Positions 8,833 through 17,632 of a stretch of DNA of 64,000 nt are shown here, piece by piece. The number at the start of each line of letters is the position of its first letter. Position 1 is the first letter of the stretch. A program made the translations under genes and the position numbers. Location: positions 310,001 to 374,000 of the forward strand of contig CAZNWJ010000001.1 in NCBI GenBank assembly GCA_964576925.1. Reading direction: 5' to 3'. This DNA comes from JADJGC01 sp964576925 (GTDB lineage: Bacteria; Zixibacteria; MSB-5A5; CAIYYT01). Below the pieces are notes generated by a model. The model had not been told where the DNA came from. It did not search any database and was given only the letters and a program-made list of their open reading frames with translations.

Positions 8833-10953
8833 ATGAAGCTCAAACTCAACATCATGAGCAAGGTGATGCTGGCAACCAGCACAATGCTGGCGGCAGCTAT
8901 CGCCATCTGCGTCATTGTTTCCAGTCAGCAAAGCAGCACACACTTAACGGAGGCTGCGAAAAGCGATTTGGCGCACCTGGCCGCAACGGCGCGCGCCATG
9001 TGCGAACTTCAGGCTGAAAACGCAAAGACTAAAGTACAAGCAGATTTGGCCATGGCTCGCAGCGCCTTTGCCACACTGAGCAATAATCAGGTTTCCGTTC
9101 AAGATGGCAAACTGATCGCTGGTAGTCATGCCCTTAACGGCGACACGCGTTTTGTTGACGATGTCACTCAACGCACCGGTTCTTTTTGCACGATCTTCAT
9201 GAAGAGCGGAAACAAAGCTATTCGTATCGCCACGAGCGTCAAGGACAAATCGGGCAATCGTGCCGTCGGCACGGCGTTGTCGGATGCCGTCTATGAAGCG
9301 GTTTTTGAACGCGGCCGCAGTTTCAGCGGTCGAGCCGTTGTTGTTGATGACTGGTACGTCACAGCCTATGAACCGATTCGGGATCGACGCGGAGATATCG
9401 TTGGCGCACTGTTCTGCGGGACAAAGGAACAATCTCCGTTGCTCCGAAAGGCACTCCTGGGACAGAAAGTCGGGACAACTGGTTACATCTATGCCATTGA
9501 CAGCGAAGGCACTCTCCGCGTACATCCGGCCAAGGAAGGCTCGAATATTATCAGCTACGACTTCATCAAGGAAATTGTCGCCAAGGGACCGAAGCTGTCT
9601 GACGGCGAAATCGGCTGGATTGTCTATCCCTGGATTAACAAGGAACTGGGCGACACCCAAGCTCGAGACAAGATCGTCGCCTATACCTATTTCAAGGATT
9701 GGGATTGGATCATCGGCGTTGGCAGTTACCTTGATGAATTTACAGCCCCAATCAATTCGGCGCGAAACACGATGTTGGGTTTGGGATTAGTGCTCATCAT
9801 GATTTCCCTGGCACTGAGTTATGTCTTTGCTCGCTCTCTCTGCAAACCGATGCGGGCGATGGCCGCGGCTGCACACGGTATTGCTCGCGGTGAAATCAAC
9901 CACAACCTCGATATCAAGTCCCAGGATGAGGTCGGCGCGCTGGCGCACTCTTTCGAAGAACTAACTGACTACATCAGGTACATGGCAACTGCTGCGCAGG
10001 ATATTGCCCAGAACAATCTGACCGTAGAAGTGGAGCCGCGCTCCGAAGGAGATATCCTGGGTCATGCGTTTGCTTCGATGGTCAAGAACCTACGAACAAT
10101 CGTTGGTGAACTAGGCAATAGCGCCATGCAGCTGGTCAGCGCTGCTACCGAGATCGCTTCCTCCTCCGAGCAAATGTCGCGCGGCGCACAGCAACAAACC
10201 GATCAGACGAGCCAGGTGTCCAGCGCCGTTGAAGAAATGACGGCGACGATCGTTGAGACCTCCAAGAACGCCGGCGAAGCTTCGGGAATGGCAAAACAGG
10301 CTGCAAATGCCGCCAAGACCGGCGCCGCGGTAGTCGCCCAGACTATCGAAGGTATGAATCGTATCACGGAAGTAGTACAGACTTCCGCAAAGACGATTCA
10401 ACAGCTGGCCGACTCCTCCGACAAGATCGGCGAGATCATTGGCGTAATCGACGATATCGCCGACCAGACCAACTTGCTGGCACTCAACGCCGCTATTGAG
10501 GCTGCTCGCGCCGGCGAACAGGGCCGCGGCTTTGCCGTCGTGGCTGATGAAGTACGCAAGCTGGCCGAACGTACCAGCAGCGCTACCAAAGAAATCGCCG
10601 ACATGATCCGCGGCATTCAGCGGGATACTGAGGGTGCAGTCGGCTCGATGAAGCGCGGTATCACCGAAGTTGATTCCGGGCGCACTCTCGCAGACCAAGC
10701 CGGCGAAAGCCTGAACTCAATCCTCGAGTACGCCCAGCGAGTGCAGGACATGATTGTGCAAATCGCGTCAGCGTCAGAGCAGCAGTCGTCGGCTTCCGGA
10801 CAGATCGCACTCAATATTGAAGCGATTGCCAATGTCACCAAGGAAAACGCGGCCGGAATTGAACAGGCGGCTTCGGCGGCGGAAGAGCTAAGTCGTCAGG
10901 CTGATGGATTAAATTCCATGGTAAGTCGCTTTAGACTCACGGGCGGGAGATAA
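8833..10953 (+). CDS. Methyl-accepting chemotaxis protein with periplasmic Cache sensor
   Basis: A 706-residue receptor with TM1 at about residues 8-30. A large periplasmic sensor of the Cache_3-Cache_2 type at about 60-310 contains FCTIFMKSGNKAIRIATSV, GRAVVVDDWYVTAYEPI and DWDWIIGVGSYLDEF. TM2 is at about 318-338, followed by HAMP (CKPMRAMAAAAHGIARGE) and a signalling domain almost the same as that of the receptor at 6059. Cache domains bind small ligands such as organic acids or amines. The chosen ATG 8833 has AAGGAAG at good spacing; a GTG at 8824 is the alternative. A strong terminator at 11044 ends this chemotaxis block. Confidence 0.94.
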   Translation: MKLKLNIMSKVMLATSTMLAAAIAICVIVSSQQSSTHLTEAAKSDLAHLAATARAMCELQAENAKTKVQADLAMARSAFATLSNNQVSVQDGKLIAGSHALNGDTRFVDDVTQRTGSFCTIFMKSGNKAIRIATSVKDKSGNRAVGTALSDAVYEAVFERGRSFSGRAVVVDDWYVTAYEPIRDRRGDIVGALFCGTKEQSPLLRKALLGQKVGTTGYIYAIDSEGTLRVHPAKEGSNIISYDFIKEIVAKGPKLSDGEIGWIVYPWINKELGDTQARDKIVAYTYFKDWDWIIGVGSYLDEFTAPINSARNTMLGLGLVLIMISLALSYVFARSLCKPMRAMAAAAHGIARGEINHNLDIKSQDEVGALAHSFEELTDYIRYMATAAQDIAQNNLTVEVEPRSEGDILGHAFASMVKNLRTIVGELGNSAMQLVSAATEIASSSEQMSRGAQQQTDQTSQVSSAVEEMTATIVETSKNAGEASGMAKQAANAAKTGAAVVAQTIEGMNRITEVVQTSAKTIQQLADSSDKIGEIIGVIDDIADQTNLLALNAAIEAARAGEQGRGFAVVADEVRKLAERTSSATKEIADMIRGIQRDTEGAVGSMKRGITEVDSGRTLADQAGESLNSILEYAQRVQDMIVQIASASEQQSSASGQIALNIEAIANVTKENAAGIEQAASAAEELSRQADGLNSMVSRFRLTGGR

Positions 10954-11043
10954 ACGACTCTGCCGTTGTTGCAGGAAGCGCGCTTGGCTTGCCATAAGAA
11001 CCTGCACCAGGCGATTTCCCGTACTGCCATGAAAGCTCATTCG

Positions 11044-11086
11044 AAAACGGTCGAAGCGCAGTTTGAGCGCGTTTCGGCCGTTTTTT
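11044..11086 (+). terminator. Rho-independent terminator after the chemoreceptor gene
   Basis: AAAACGGTCGAA (11044-11055) pairs with TTCGGCCG plus the following T run (one G-U). An inner GCGC/GCGC stem caps it, and TTTTTT (11081-11086) follows. This is the clearest intrinsic terminator in the window. Confidence 0.85.
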
Positions 11087-11138
11087 CTGACATCGGTTTT
11101 TTGTAACAATTACATCAGTAGCCCGTATCTTCTCCCAC

Positions 11139-12029
11139 GTGATTCTCGTCGAAGCAATCTCCAAAAGTTACGGTACGTTGAAGGCGGTCGATCAAGTGTC
11201 CTTCGAAGTGCACCCGGGTGAAGTGTTCGGTTTGCTCGGACCGAATGGCGCCGGCAAATCGACAACCATCAACATGATGGTTGGAGTGCTTCGACCTGAC
11301 AGCGGGCGAATCCTCCTCGACGACGGGACCGATCCGCTTGATCCCAAAGCAAGGCGGCGGCTCGGCAGCGCTCCTCAGGCGCTTGCGATCTATGAAGAGT
11401 TGACGGCAGAAGAGAACTTGAACTTCTTTGGGCGGCTCTATGGACTCCACGGTGCCACCCTGAAGAAGCGGGTGGCCTACGCCCTGGAACTCTCGGGACT
11501 GGAAGATCGCAAACGCGATATCGTCGCCAAGTATTCGGGCGGAATGAAGCGCCGCCTCAACATCGCCTGCGCTCTCGTTCATGATCCGCAGGTGTTGTTC
11601 TTCGATGAACCCACGGTCGGCGTCGACCCGCAATCGCGCAATCTGATCTTCGAGAAGATTGAACTTCTGAAGGCTGCGGGCAGAACAGTTGTTTACACGA
11701 CGCACTACATGGAGGAAGCGCAGCGACTGTGCGATCGCGTTGCCATCGTCGACCATGGACGCATTCTCGATCTTGATACGGTCCCGCAACTCATCCTGAA
11801 ACATGGGGGGGCTGCCGTGGTAACAGGCGAATTGGAATCGAGGCCGCCGGCCGCAGTTGAACTCCCCGGCGACCTTGAGGACTTGACATTACGCTTTGAG
11901 AGTTCGCAACCATTTGTTGACATCGCGAATCTGAACACCAAAGGAGTCAACTTTCGCTCCCTGCACGTGGAGCGCCCCAATCTTGAGAGCGTCTTCCTCA
12001 ACCTAACGGGACGGAGGCTCCGCGACTGA
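11139..12029 (+). CDS. ABC-2 type transporter ATP-binding protein
   Basis: A 296-residue ATPase with Walker A GPNGAGKST (about residues 36-44), signature YSGGMKRR, Walker B VLFFDEPTVGVDP, and a C-terminal extension of about 80 residues typical of drug- or polymer-exporting ABC-2 ATPases (CcmA/DrrA type). The start is GTG at 11139, shortly after the terminator of the preceding gene. The stop overlaps the start of the permease gene by one base (TGATG), so the two are coupled. The substrate is unknown. Confidence 0.92.
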   Translation: MILVEAISKSYGTLKAVDQVSFEVHPGEVFGLLGPNGAGKSTTINMMVGVLRPDSGRILLDDGTDPLDPKARRRLGSAPQALAIYEELTAEENLNFFGRLYGLHGATLKKRVAYALELSGLEDRKRDIVAKYSGGMKRRLNIACALVHDPQVLFFDEPTVGVDPQSRNLIFEKIELLKAAGRTVVYTTHYMEEAQRLCDRVAIVDHGRILDLDTVPQLILKHGGAAVVTGELESRPPAAVELPGDLEDLTLRFESSQPFVDIANLNTKGVNFRSLHVERPNLESVFLNLTGRRLRD

Positions 12030-13318
12030 TGCAAGCGATCTTCACCTTGGCTATGAAGGACCTGCGTTTGTTGCTACGCGACAAACCCGGGCTTTTCTGG
12101 GTCCTCGTGTTTCCGCTGTTGATGGCCCTGTTTTTCGGTTCGATCTTCGGCGGTGAGGGCGGAGGCGCACGCTCCCTGAAGATCGCGGTTGTCAGTGAAG
12201 ATGCTTCGCCGCTGGCAAAGCAGTTTTACGAACAACTCGCCAAATCCGCAGCTCTTCGCGTGAGTTCGATGCCGAAAGACTCGGCCCAGATACTCGTCAA
12301 GCGGGGGCAGTTGGTGGCCTGGGTCGAATTCAAATCGGCGGCCGAGGGGGTCTTTGGGCTTTTCTCCGACGAGTCGGGCGGCATCGAGGTCGGGATTGAC
12401 CCGGCGCGTAAGGCGGAAGCAGGTTATCTTAACGGTTTAATCAATCAAGCCTACTTTGCGCTTCTCCAAACGACCATGAGCGACCGCGCCGGACTCCAGA
12501 ATGAACTGCACCGTAGTCTGGCGGCACTTGATACAGCTTGGGGGGTCGACGAAAACGAGCGGCGAACGTACCGGCAATTTCTCGGAAGTCTCGAAGCCTT
12601 CATGGGCAACATGGACAGCGTAAACCGGTTGGAGTCCGGACAGGGTTCGACCCGTAAGTCGGCAGGCATGACCGGGCCTGAGATCAAGTTCACCGATGTC
12701 GCGGACGAGCGCGTCGGGCCGCGATCGTCGTTTGAAATCACCTTTCCGCAATCTATCCAGTGGGGGCTCATCGGCACGGCAGCGGCGTTCGGCCTCTCAA
12801 TCGTCATCGAGCGAACCCGCGGCACCTTTCTGCGGCTGCGGTTAGCGCCGATCTCGCGCGCTCACATTTTGGCCGGTAAGGGACTCGCTTGCTTTATCGC
12901 GAGCGTCGTAGTCGGTATTGTCTTGATGTTGATTGGGGTGTTGATCTTCAAGGTGCAAGTTGCGTCTCCACTCGGACTGGCAGCAGCCCTGCTCAGTTCC
13001 GGAGTCTGTTTCGTGGGTTTGATGATGCTGATGAGTGTCATCGGCAAGACCGAAGCTTCTGTTGCAGGTGCCGGCTGGGGAATCTTCTTGGTCTTCTCAA
13101 TGATTGGCGGGGGCATGGTTCCGTTGATGATGATGCCGCCCTGGATGGTGACAATCAGTCATTTTAGCCCGATCAAGTGGAGTATTCTCGCTACCGAAGG
13201 CGCCATCTGGCGCGGGTTTGGGATCTCCGAAATGCTGATGCCCCTTGCAATCCTGTGCGGTATTGGCATTGTCGGATACGTTGCCGGGGTCTCGATTCTT
13301 AAGCGTGCTGATGGCTGA
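12029..13318 (+). CDS. ABC-2 type transporter permease
   Basis: A 429-residue membrane partner of the preceding ATPase. One TM helix lies near residues 20-40 (GLFWVLVFPLLMALFFGSIFGG) and is followed by an extracytoplasmic domain to about 245. Five or six helices follow (IQWGLIGTAAAFGLSIVIERTRGTF with the conserved ERxxGT motif, then MMMLMSVIG-like and FSMIGGGMVPLMMMP). This is the YhhJ/NatB-like layout. It ends 26 nt from the convergent ABC exporter gene, and no terminator was seen in that gap. Confidence 0.92.
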   Translation: MQAIFTLAMKDLRLLLRDKPGLFWVLVFPLLMALFFGSIFGGEGGGARSLKIAVVSEDASPLAKQFYEQLAKSAALRVSSMPKDSAQILVKRGQLVAWVEFKSAAEGVFGLFSDESGGIEVGIDPARKAEAGYLNGLINQAYFALLQTTMSDRAGLQNELHRSLAALDTAWGVDENERRTYRQFLGSLEAFMGNMDSVNRLESGQGSTRKSAGMTGPEIKFTDVADERVGPRSSFEITFPQSIQWGLIGTAAAFGLSIVIERTRGTFLRLRLAPISRAHILAGKGLACFIASVVVGIVLMLIGVLIFKVQVASPLGLAAALLSSGVCFVGLMMLMSVIGKTEASVAGAGWGIFLVFSMIGGGMVPLMMMPPWMVTISHFSPIKWSILATEGAIWRGFGISEMLMPLAILCGIGIVGYVAGVSILKRADG

Positions 13319-13344
13319 GCCAGCTTGACCGCACGATCTGCCCA

Positions 13345-15108
13345 CTAATTAAGACTAACAAACTGCTTCTCTGCCAGTTCGCGATAAACCGGGGATCGTT
13401 GCAGTAGTTCTGAATGGGTTCCTTCGTCGATGATGCGCCCCTCTTTCAAGGTCAGGATGCGGTCTGCCTTCTGAACCGTTGCCAGTCGGTGCGCAATGAT
13501 TATTGCCGTCTTGTCGACCACAACTTTTTCCAAAGCATCCTGAATCAGCCTCTCCGATATTGAGTCGAGAGCAGAGGTTGCCTCGTCGAGAATCAACACG
13601 GCTGGATCTTTAATCACGGCTCGCGCCAGGCATAACCGCTGTTTTTCTCCTCCGGACAACGTGACGCCGCGTTCGCCGACGAGCGTTTCGTATCCGCCGG
13701 GCAAACTCGAGATAAATTCGTGCACATTGGCAACCTTGGCTGCCGCTATGACCTGCTCGCGTTGGGCCTCCGCTAGTCCATAAGCAATATTCTCGTGAAT
13801 CGTGCCGTTGAAGAGCAGCGGTTCTTGATCGACGAGCGCGATATGATCTCGCAGCGATTTGAGGGAGATTTGGCGAAGGTCCACTCCGTCCAGTAGCACG
13901 CTGCCCTGCTGGGGATCGTAGAAGCGCATAATCAGATTAACAATCGTGCTCTTGCCGCCGCCCGAAGGTCCGACAATCGCGATCTTTTCGCGCGGGGCGA
14001 TCGTCAGGTTGAAGCGCTCAATGCTGAATCCCTTCTCGTCGTAAGAAAAGCCTACGTTGTCAAAGCGCACTTCGCCGCGAACTGCCTTCAGAGTCACCGC
14101 ACCGGCTGCGTCGACAATGTCGACCGGTTCGTCAAGATAGGCGAAGACACGATCGACGGAGGCCATGATGGCCTGCAACTCTACTCGGGCGGATGCCAGC
14201 CCCTGTACCAGGTTGTTCATCCAGGCCATTACCAGAAAGAAAGCAAACAGCTTGCCCGTGGTAAGCTGCTCGATGACGATCAAATAGGAACCGACGCTCA
14301 GCACGACGATGACGCCCATGAAACTAAGAATCATGACGCTGGTTCGCGACACTGACTGCGTAACGCTGAACCTGATTATGACGGCCTTAAGCCGTTCAAG
14401 CACCGACTCGATTCTCAGCAGTTCGGCGACTTCTCGACCAAATGCCTTAATCGTCTTGACGCCAACCAGGCTTTCTTGCATGCGAGCCGATAACTCGGCC
14501 GTCGTTTCCTGATGCTGGCGCGACACGCGGTTCATGAAGCGCCCAAAGCGGGCGGTGAGATACCACGTCAAGGGAATCGGCACGAGCGCAAGCAAGGTCA
14601 GAAACCAGTTGGTAGCGAAAAGATAGCCGAGGATGGCGATGAGAAACATCAGGTTGGCCAACGCGCCAATCAGGATGCTTGTGAAAACTTCCTGCATCCG
14701 ACTGACGTCAGACATCGCGCGAGACATGATCTCGCCCACCTGGTGCTCTTGGTGAAACTTCAGAGATAAGCGTTCGAGGTGAAGGAACAGCTCGGAACGA
14801 ATATCCGCAATGATGCTGCCTCCGACGCGGGCGCCAAGGTAGTCGCGCAGCCAACTCAGGAAGAAGACGACTACATAAACACCGACAACGACCAGACAGA
14901 AGTAAACTGCGCTGTGCCAGTACCCCGGTTGGCCGCGGCGGGTGATCATTTCGGGAATACCCGAGTCAATCAAGTACTGCAACGCCGCCGGCAGTGCCAA
15001 CTGCAAGACCGCCGTAGCCGCGGTCGCCAGCAAGGCCACCAACTCCCATTTCCAGTACGGCCGCAAATACCGCCACAGCCGCTTAGTTCTTGATGTAACG
15101 AGGGTCAT
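13345..15108 (-). CDS. ABC exporter (fused permease-ATPase), probable RiPP exporter
   Basis: A 587-residue half-transporter. Six TM helices span about residues 20-310 and an ABC domain about 335-580, with Walker A GPSGGGKST, signature LSGGEKQRL, Walker B VLILDEATSALD and H-loop AHRLATV. By sequence it resembles MsbA/LmrA lipid or peptide exporters, and it has no C39 leader-peptidase domain. It is the last gene of the minus-strand operon that starts with a small cysteine peptide, so export of the modified peptide is the natural inference. The start was placed at ATG 15108; TTG 15123 and GTG 15120 are alternatives. Either way it overlaps the end of the radical SAM gene by 26-41 nt. Confidence 0.88.
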   Translation of the reverse strand: MTLVTSRTKRLWRYLRPYWKWELVALLATAATAVLQLALPAALQYLIDSGIPEMITRRGQPGYWHSAVYFCLVVVGVYVVVFFLSWLRDYLGARVGGSIIADIRSELFLHLERLSLKFHQEHQVGEIMSRAMSDVSRMQEVFTSILIGALANLMFLIAILGYLFATNWFLTLLALVPIPLTWYLTARFGRFMNRVSRQHQETTAELSARMQESLVGVKTIKAFGREVAELLRIESVLERLKAVIIRFSVTQSVSRTSVMILSFMGVIVVLSVGSYLIVIEQLTTGKLFAFFLVMAWMNNLVQGLASARVELQAIMASVDRVFAYLDEPVDIVDAAGAVTLKAVRGEVRFDNVGFSYDEKGFSIERFNLTIAPREKIAIVGPSGGGKSTIVNLIMRFYDPQQGSVLLDGVDLRQISLKSLRDHIALVDQEPLLFNGTIHENIAYGLAEAQREQVIAAAKVANVHEFISSLPGGYETLVGERGVTLSGGEKQRLCLARAVIKDPAVLILDEATSALDSISERLIQDALEKVVVDKTAIIIAHRLATVQKADRILTLKEGRIIDEGTHSELLQRSPVYRELAEKQFVSLN

Positions 15109-16516
15109 TCTTCCAATCACCAAAATACTTGTTGGCGGCGAAACGGAATGCGCGCTGCGAAAGTGAGGTTTTCATCGAGTCCGATCGCTTGTCGAGCAGT
15201 TCCCGCCACAGCCCGACGCGCCCGTCGTCCAGGTCTGCCGAAGGGACAAATCGCAGGCTGCTTTCGTATTGATCACCCGCTTCGGCCCACCAGCGGGGTG
15301 AAAGAAAACGGCTTCCAAAGGTCTGTTCATAGTACTCACGCCGACGATCGCAATCGCATCCGGGAAAATGCATATAGCCGTGGCAGGCCCACATCAGGCT
15401 GGATTCGCGATTTTCAAGTTCGCGATCGATGAAAGCGAAGGTTGCATCCAGCGTACTGCGCGTTTCTCCGGGATGATTGAAAATCAAGTTGGCCCGGTGT
15501 AGGACCCGATGCTCCGACATTAGGTGGCTGACTTCGCGAAAGCGCTCCAGGAACCTCTCCGGCTGCTTAGACTTCCGCATGATTGTCAACATCTCTGGAG
15601 CACAACTTTCAATTCCCAGCTGAATCTCCACCTTCATTCCTGCGAACAACTTGATATCGTCCTCATCAAGATACTCAGGACGCGTCTCCAGCGTAACCCA
15701 GAAGGAAGGTTGCGTTTCTACCAGTCGCCTCAGAAACTCCTTGCGCCAAGCCGGACGCATTCCGAAGCAAGCATCGCAGATGGCGATGGAATTCGCTTTG
15801 AAGCGGCGGTGCGCTTCCCAGATTTCGTTGACGGCCAACTCGGGAGGAAAAGCGCGCCAGCGTTGGTCCTTTAACGGCTCCATGCAGAACGAGCAGGCGA
15901 AAGGACAACCGCGCGAGAGAAAGATGTAGATGTTCGGCAGCCCCTCCGGAAAATTCTCGGCCACGAATGACTCCGCGAGAGTCCAGTTGTGCCTGACGAA
16001 CTCTGGCTGGGGAAACGTCGGCGCATGCTTGATCTGTGTTTCCTGAGGACGGCCGTGAGTTCTTGCGCCTTCCGCGATCTCTTTCAGGGCCAATTCCCCT
16101 TCACCGCAGACCACAAAGTCAAACAGTCGCTCAGGTGTGTCAAACTCCATTGGCCGCGCCGACGGATGATAGCCGCCGACGACGATCACGCGGTCGGGAT
16201 ACAGCTCGCGGCAGATGCGCGCAATCGTCAACGTCGATTGATAAGAAAGACTCGTCCAGCAAGAGATCGCCAGCACGTCGAATTCTCGGGTCGACAAGAA
16301 CTGGCGAACGTGGCGTTCAAATCTGGAAATCTGCAGGGGTGTATTGGGCCGGCCGGTAGTAATCTCAAGGTCGGCATACTCGATTTTGAAGAACTGCGCG
16401 AGGTACGAAGCCAGCAACAACTGGGAAGTCTTCAACTCAACACGTTCCATCCAGGCTGGATAGTGGAAGCAGGACGGATAGAGCAGGAGAATTGAACTTA
16501 GATCGCATTGGCCCAA
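15083..16516 (-). CDS. Radical SAM enzyme with N-terminal B12-binding-type domain, RiPP operon
   Basis: A 477-residue protein. Residues 8-145 have the Rossmann-like B12-binding layout (ILLLYPS at the start, VLAISCWTSLSYQ, DRVIVVGGYHPSA, FVVCGEGE). No clear DxHxxG cobalamin motif is visible, so B12 may not be bound. The radical SAM core has the cluster RGCPFACSFCMEP (about residues 200-212), GIES and later NLIFNHPGET. Related enzymes methylate or rearrange unactivated carbons. The start TTG at 16516 is only 6 nt after the upstream SPASM gene and keeps the first beta-strand; ATG codons lie deeper. Its place between two SPASM maturases and an exporter suggests a tailoring step on the same peptide. 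Confidence 0.85.
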   Translation of the reverse strand: MGQCDLSSILLLYPSCFHYPAWMERVELKTSQLLLASYLAQFFKIEYADLEITTGRPNTPLQISRFERHVRQFLSTREFDVLAISCWTSLSYQSTLTIARICRELYPDRVIVVGGYHPSARPMEFDTPERLFDFVVCGEGELALKEIAEGARTHGRPQETQIKHAPTFPQPEFVRHNWTLAESFVAENFPEGLPNIYIFLSRGCPFACSFCMEPLKDQRWRAFPPELAVNEIWEAHRRFKANSIAICDACFGMRPAWRKEFLRRLVETQPSFWVTLETRPEYLDEDDIKLFAGMKVEIQLGIESCAPEMLTIMRKSKQPERFLERFREVSHLMSEHRVLHRANLIFNHPGETRSTLDATFAFIDRELENRESSLMWACHGYMHFPGCDCDRRREYYEQTFGSRFLSPRWWAEAGDQYESSLRFVPSADLDDGRVGLWRELLDKRSDSMKTSLSQRAFRFAANKYFGDWKNDPRYIKN

Positions 16517-16522
16517 GGCCGA

Positions 16523-17632
16523 TCACGATCCCTTCACAGCCGTCGGCTGTAACTGGCTGAGCACGCGGGTCACGCACTCGTTATCGGGCGGAGCGGGAAT
16601 TCCCCGCTCTTGCTCAATGCGATAAGTGCAGTAGGGATTGTCGGCCCGACACCCTGAGGCAGCCACGGACGTGGTCGTGCAACCGCCGCGGCACAGCGGC
16701 AGATACCGGCAGTCGTGGCAGAAACCCTTGGCCTGGTCTTTCGTGAACTTGCGATTATAAGCAAACGCGTTCGGGTTGTTCCAAATCGCGGCAAAAGACG
16801 AATCGCGAATGTTCCCTTCGACGTGCGTCTCCGGCATCGACAAACAGCCCTTGATCGTGCCGTTCGATTCGATTCCGACCACGCGGGTTCCCGCGTAGCA
16901 GCCGAAGTAGGGGACATCTTCCCAGAGCTCGACGCCATAGCAGCCGTAATAACCGATGTTTTCCCCAACGTCGATAATAATCTGGCTTTGATCCTTGCGA
17001 TACTCGAGCATCTTCTGGACAAGCTTCTCGAAATTGGCTACCGAAAGTACCAAATTCTTCATTTCGTTCATCCTGCCGGTGGCGGTGGTCATTTGGATGC
17101 GCCACACCGGGCAGCCGCAATCGATCAGGATCTGTCGCATCTGATCGAGTTCGCCAATGTTGATATTGGATATCTGGCTTTCGGCACAGAACGGCACGCC
17201 TTTGTCAGCCATCATGCGCATCGCTCGCGTCACGGCTGCGTAGCTGTCTTCGCGCTGCCGGATATGATTGTGAGTTTTCTCGGTGCCGTCAAAACTGACG
17301 CCGATTCTCCGAAAGCCGATTCGTTTGAAATCGTCCACGATTTCTTCCGTCACTGCCAATCCGTTGGTGATCAGGCAGGTCTTGACGCCGGCAGCCACGA
17401 ACTTTTCCGCCAAAAGACGCCAGTCCTTGCGCAGTAACGGCTCGCCGCCTGACAAAGCCATCACTTCGGTGCCCATTTCGATCAGCTCATCCGCCAGCTT
17501 CAGCGCTTCGGCTGTGGTGAGTTCATCGGGACGTTGTTTTCCTGCCGCCGTTCCGCAGTGGATACAGCGCATGTTACAGGCAAATGTGATCTCCCAGACC
17601 ACCGATTGCGGATAAAACTTGAAGTCGCTCAT
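16523..17632 (-). CDS. Radical SAM/SPASM domain enzyme, RiPP maturase 2
   Basis: A 369-residue enzyme. The [4Fe-4S]-SAM motif CNMRCIHC is at residues 19-26 and the GGEP motif LSGGEPLL at about 60-67. A C-terminal SPASM region carries many Cys (GCYAGTRVV, IKGCLSMP, CHDCRYLPLCRGGC, GCRADNPYC) for auxiliary clusters. SPASM enzymes modify ribosomal peptides, for example by thioether or C-C crosslinks. Its start overlaps the stop of the upstream maturase by 4 nt, so the two are translationally coupled. It is shorter than its neighbour and lacks the N-terminal extension seen there. The exact reaction is unknown. Confidence 0.88.
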   Translation of the reverse strand: MSDFKFYPQSVVWEITFACNMRCIHCGTAAGKQRPDELTTAEALKLADELIEMGTEVMALSGGEPLLRKDWRLLAEKFVAAGVKTCLITNGLAVTEEIVDDFKRIGFRRIGVSFDGTEKTHNHIRQREDSYAAVTRAMRMMADKGVPFCAESQISNINIGELDQMRQILIDCGCPVWRIQMTTATGRMNEMKNLVLSVANFEKLVQKMLEYRKDQSQIIIDVGENIGYYGCYGVELWEDVPYFGCYAGTRVVGIESNGTIKGCLSMPETHVEGNIRDSSFAAIWNNPNAFAYNRKFTKDQAKGFCHDCRYLPLCRGGCTTTSVAASGCRADNPYCTYRIEQERGIPAPPDNECVTRVLSQLQPTAVKGS

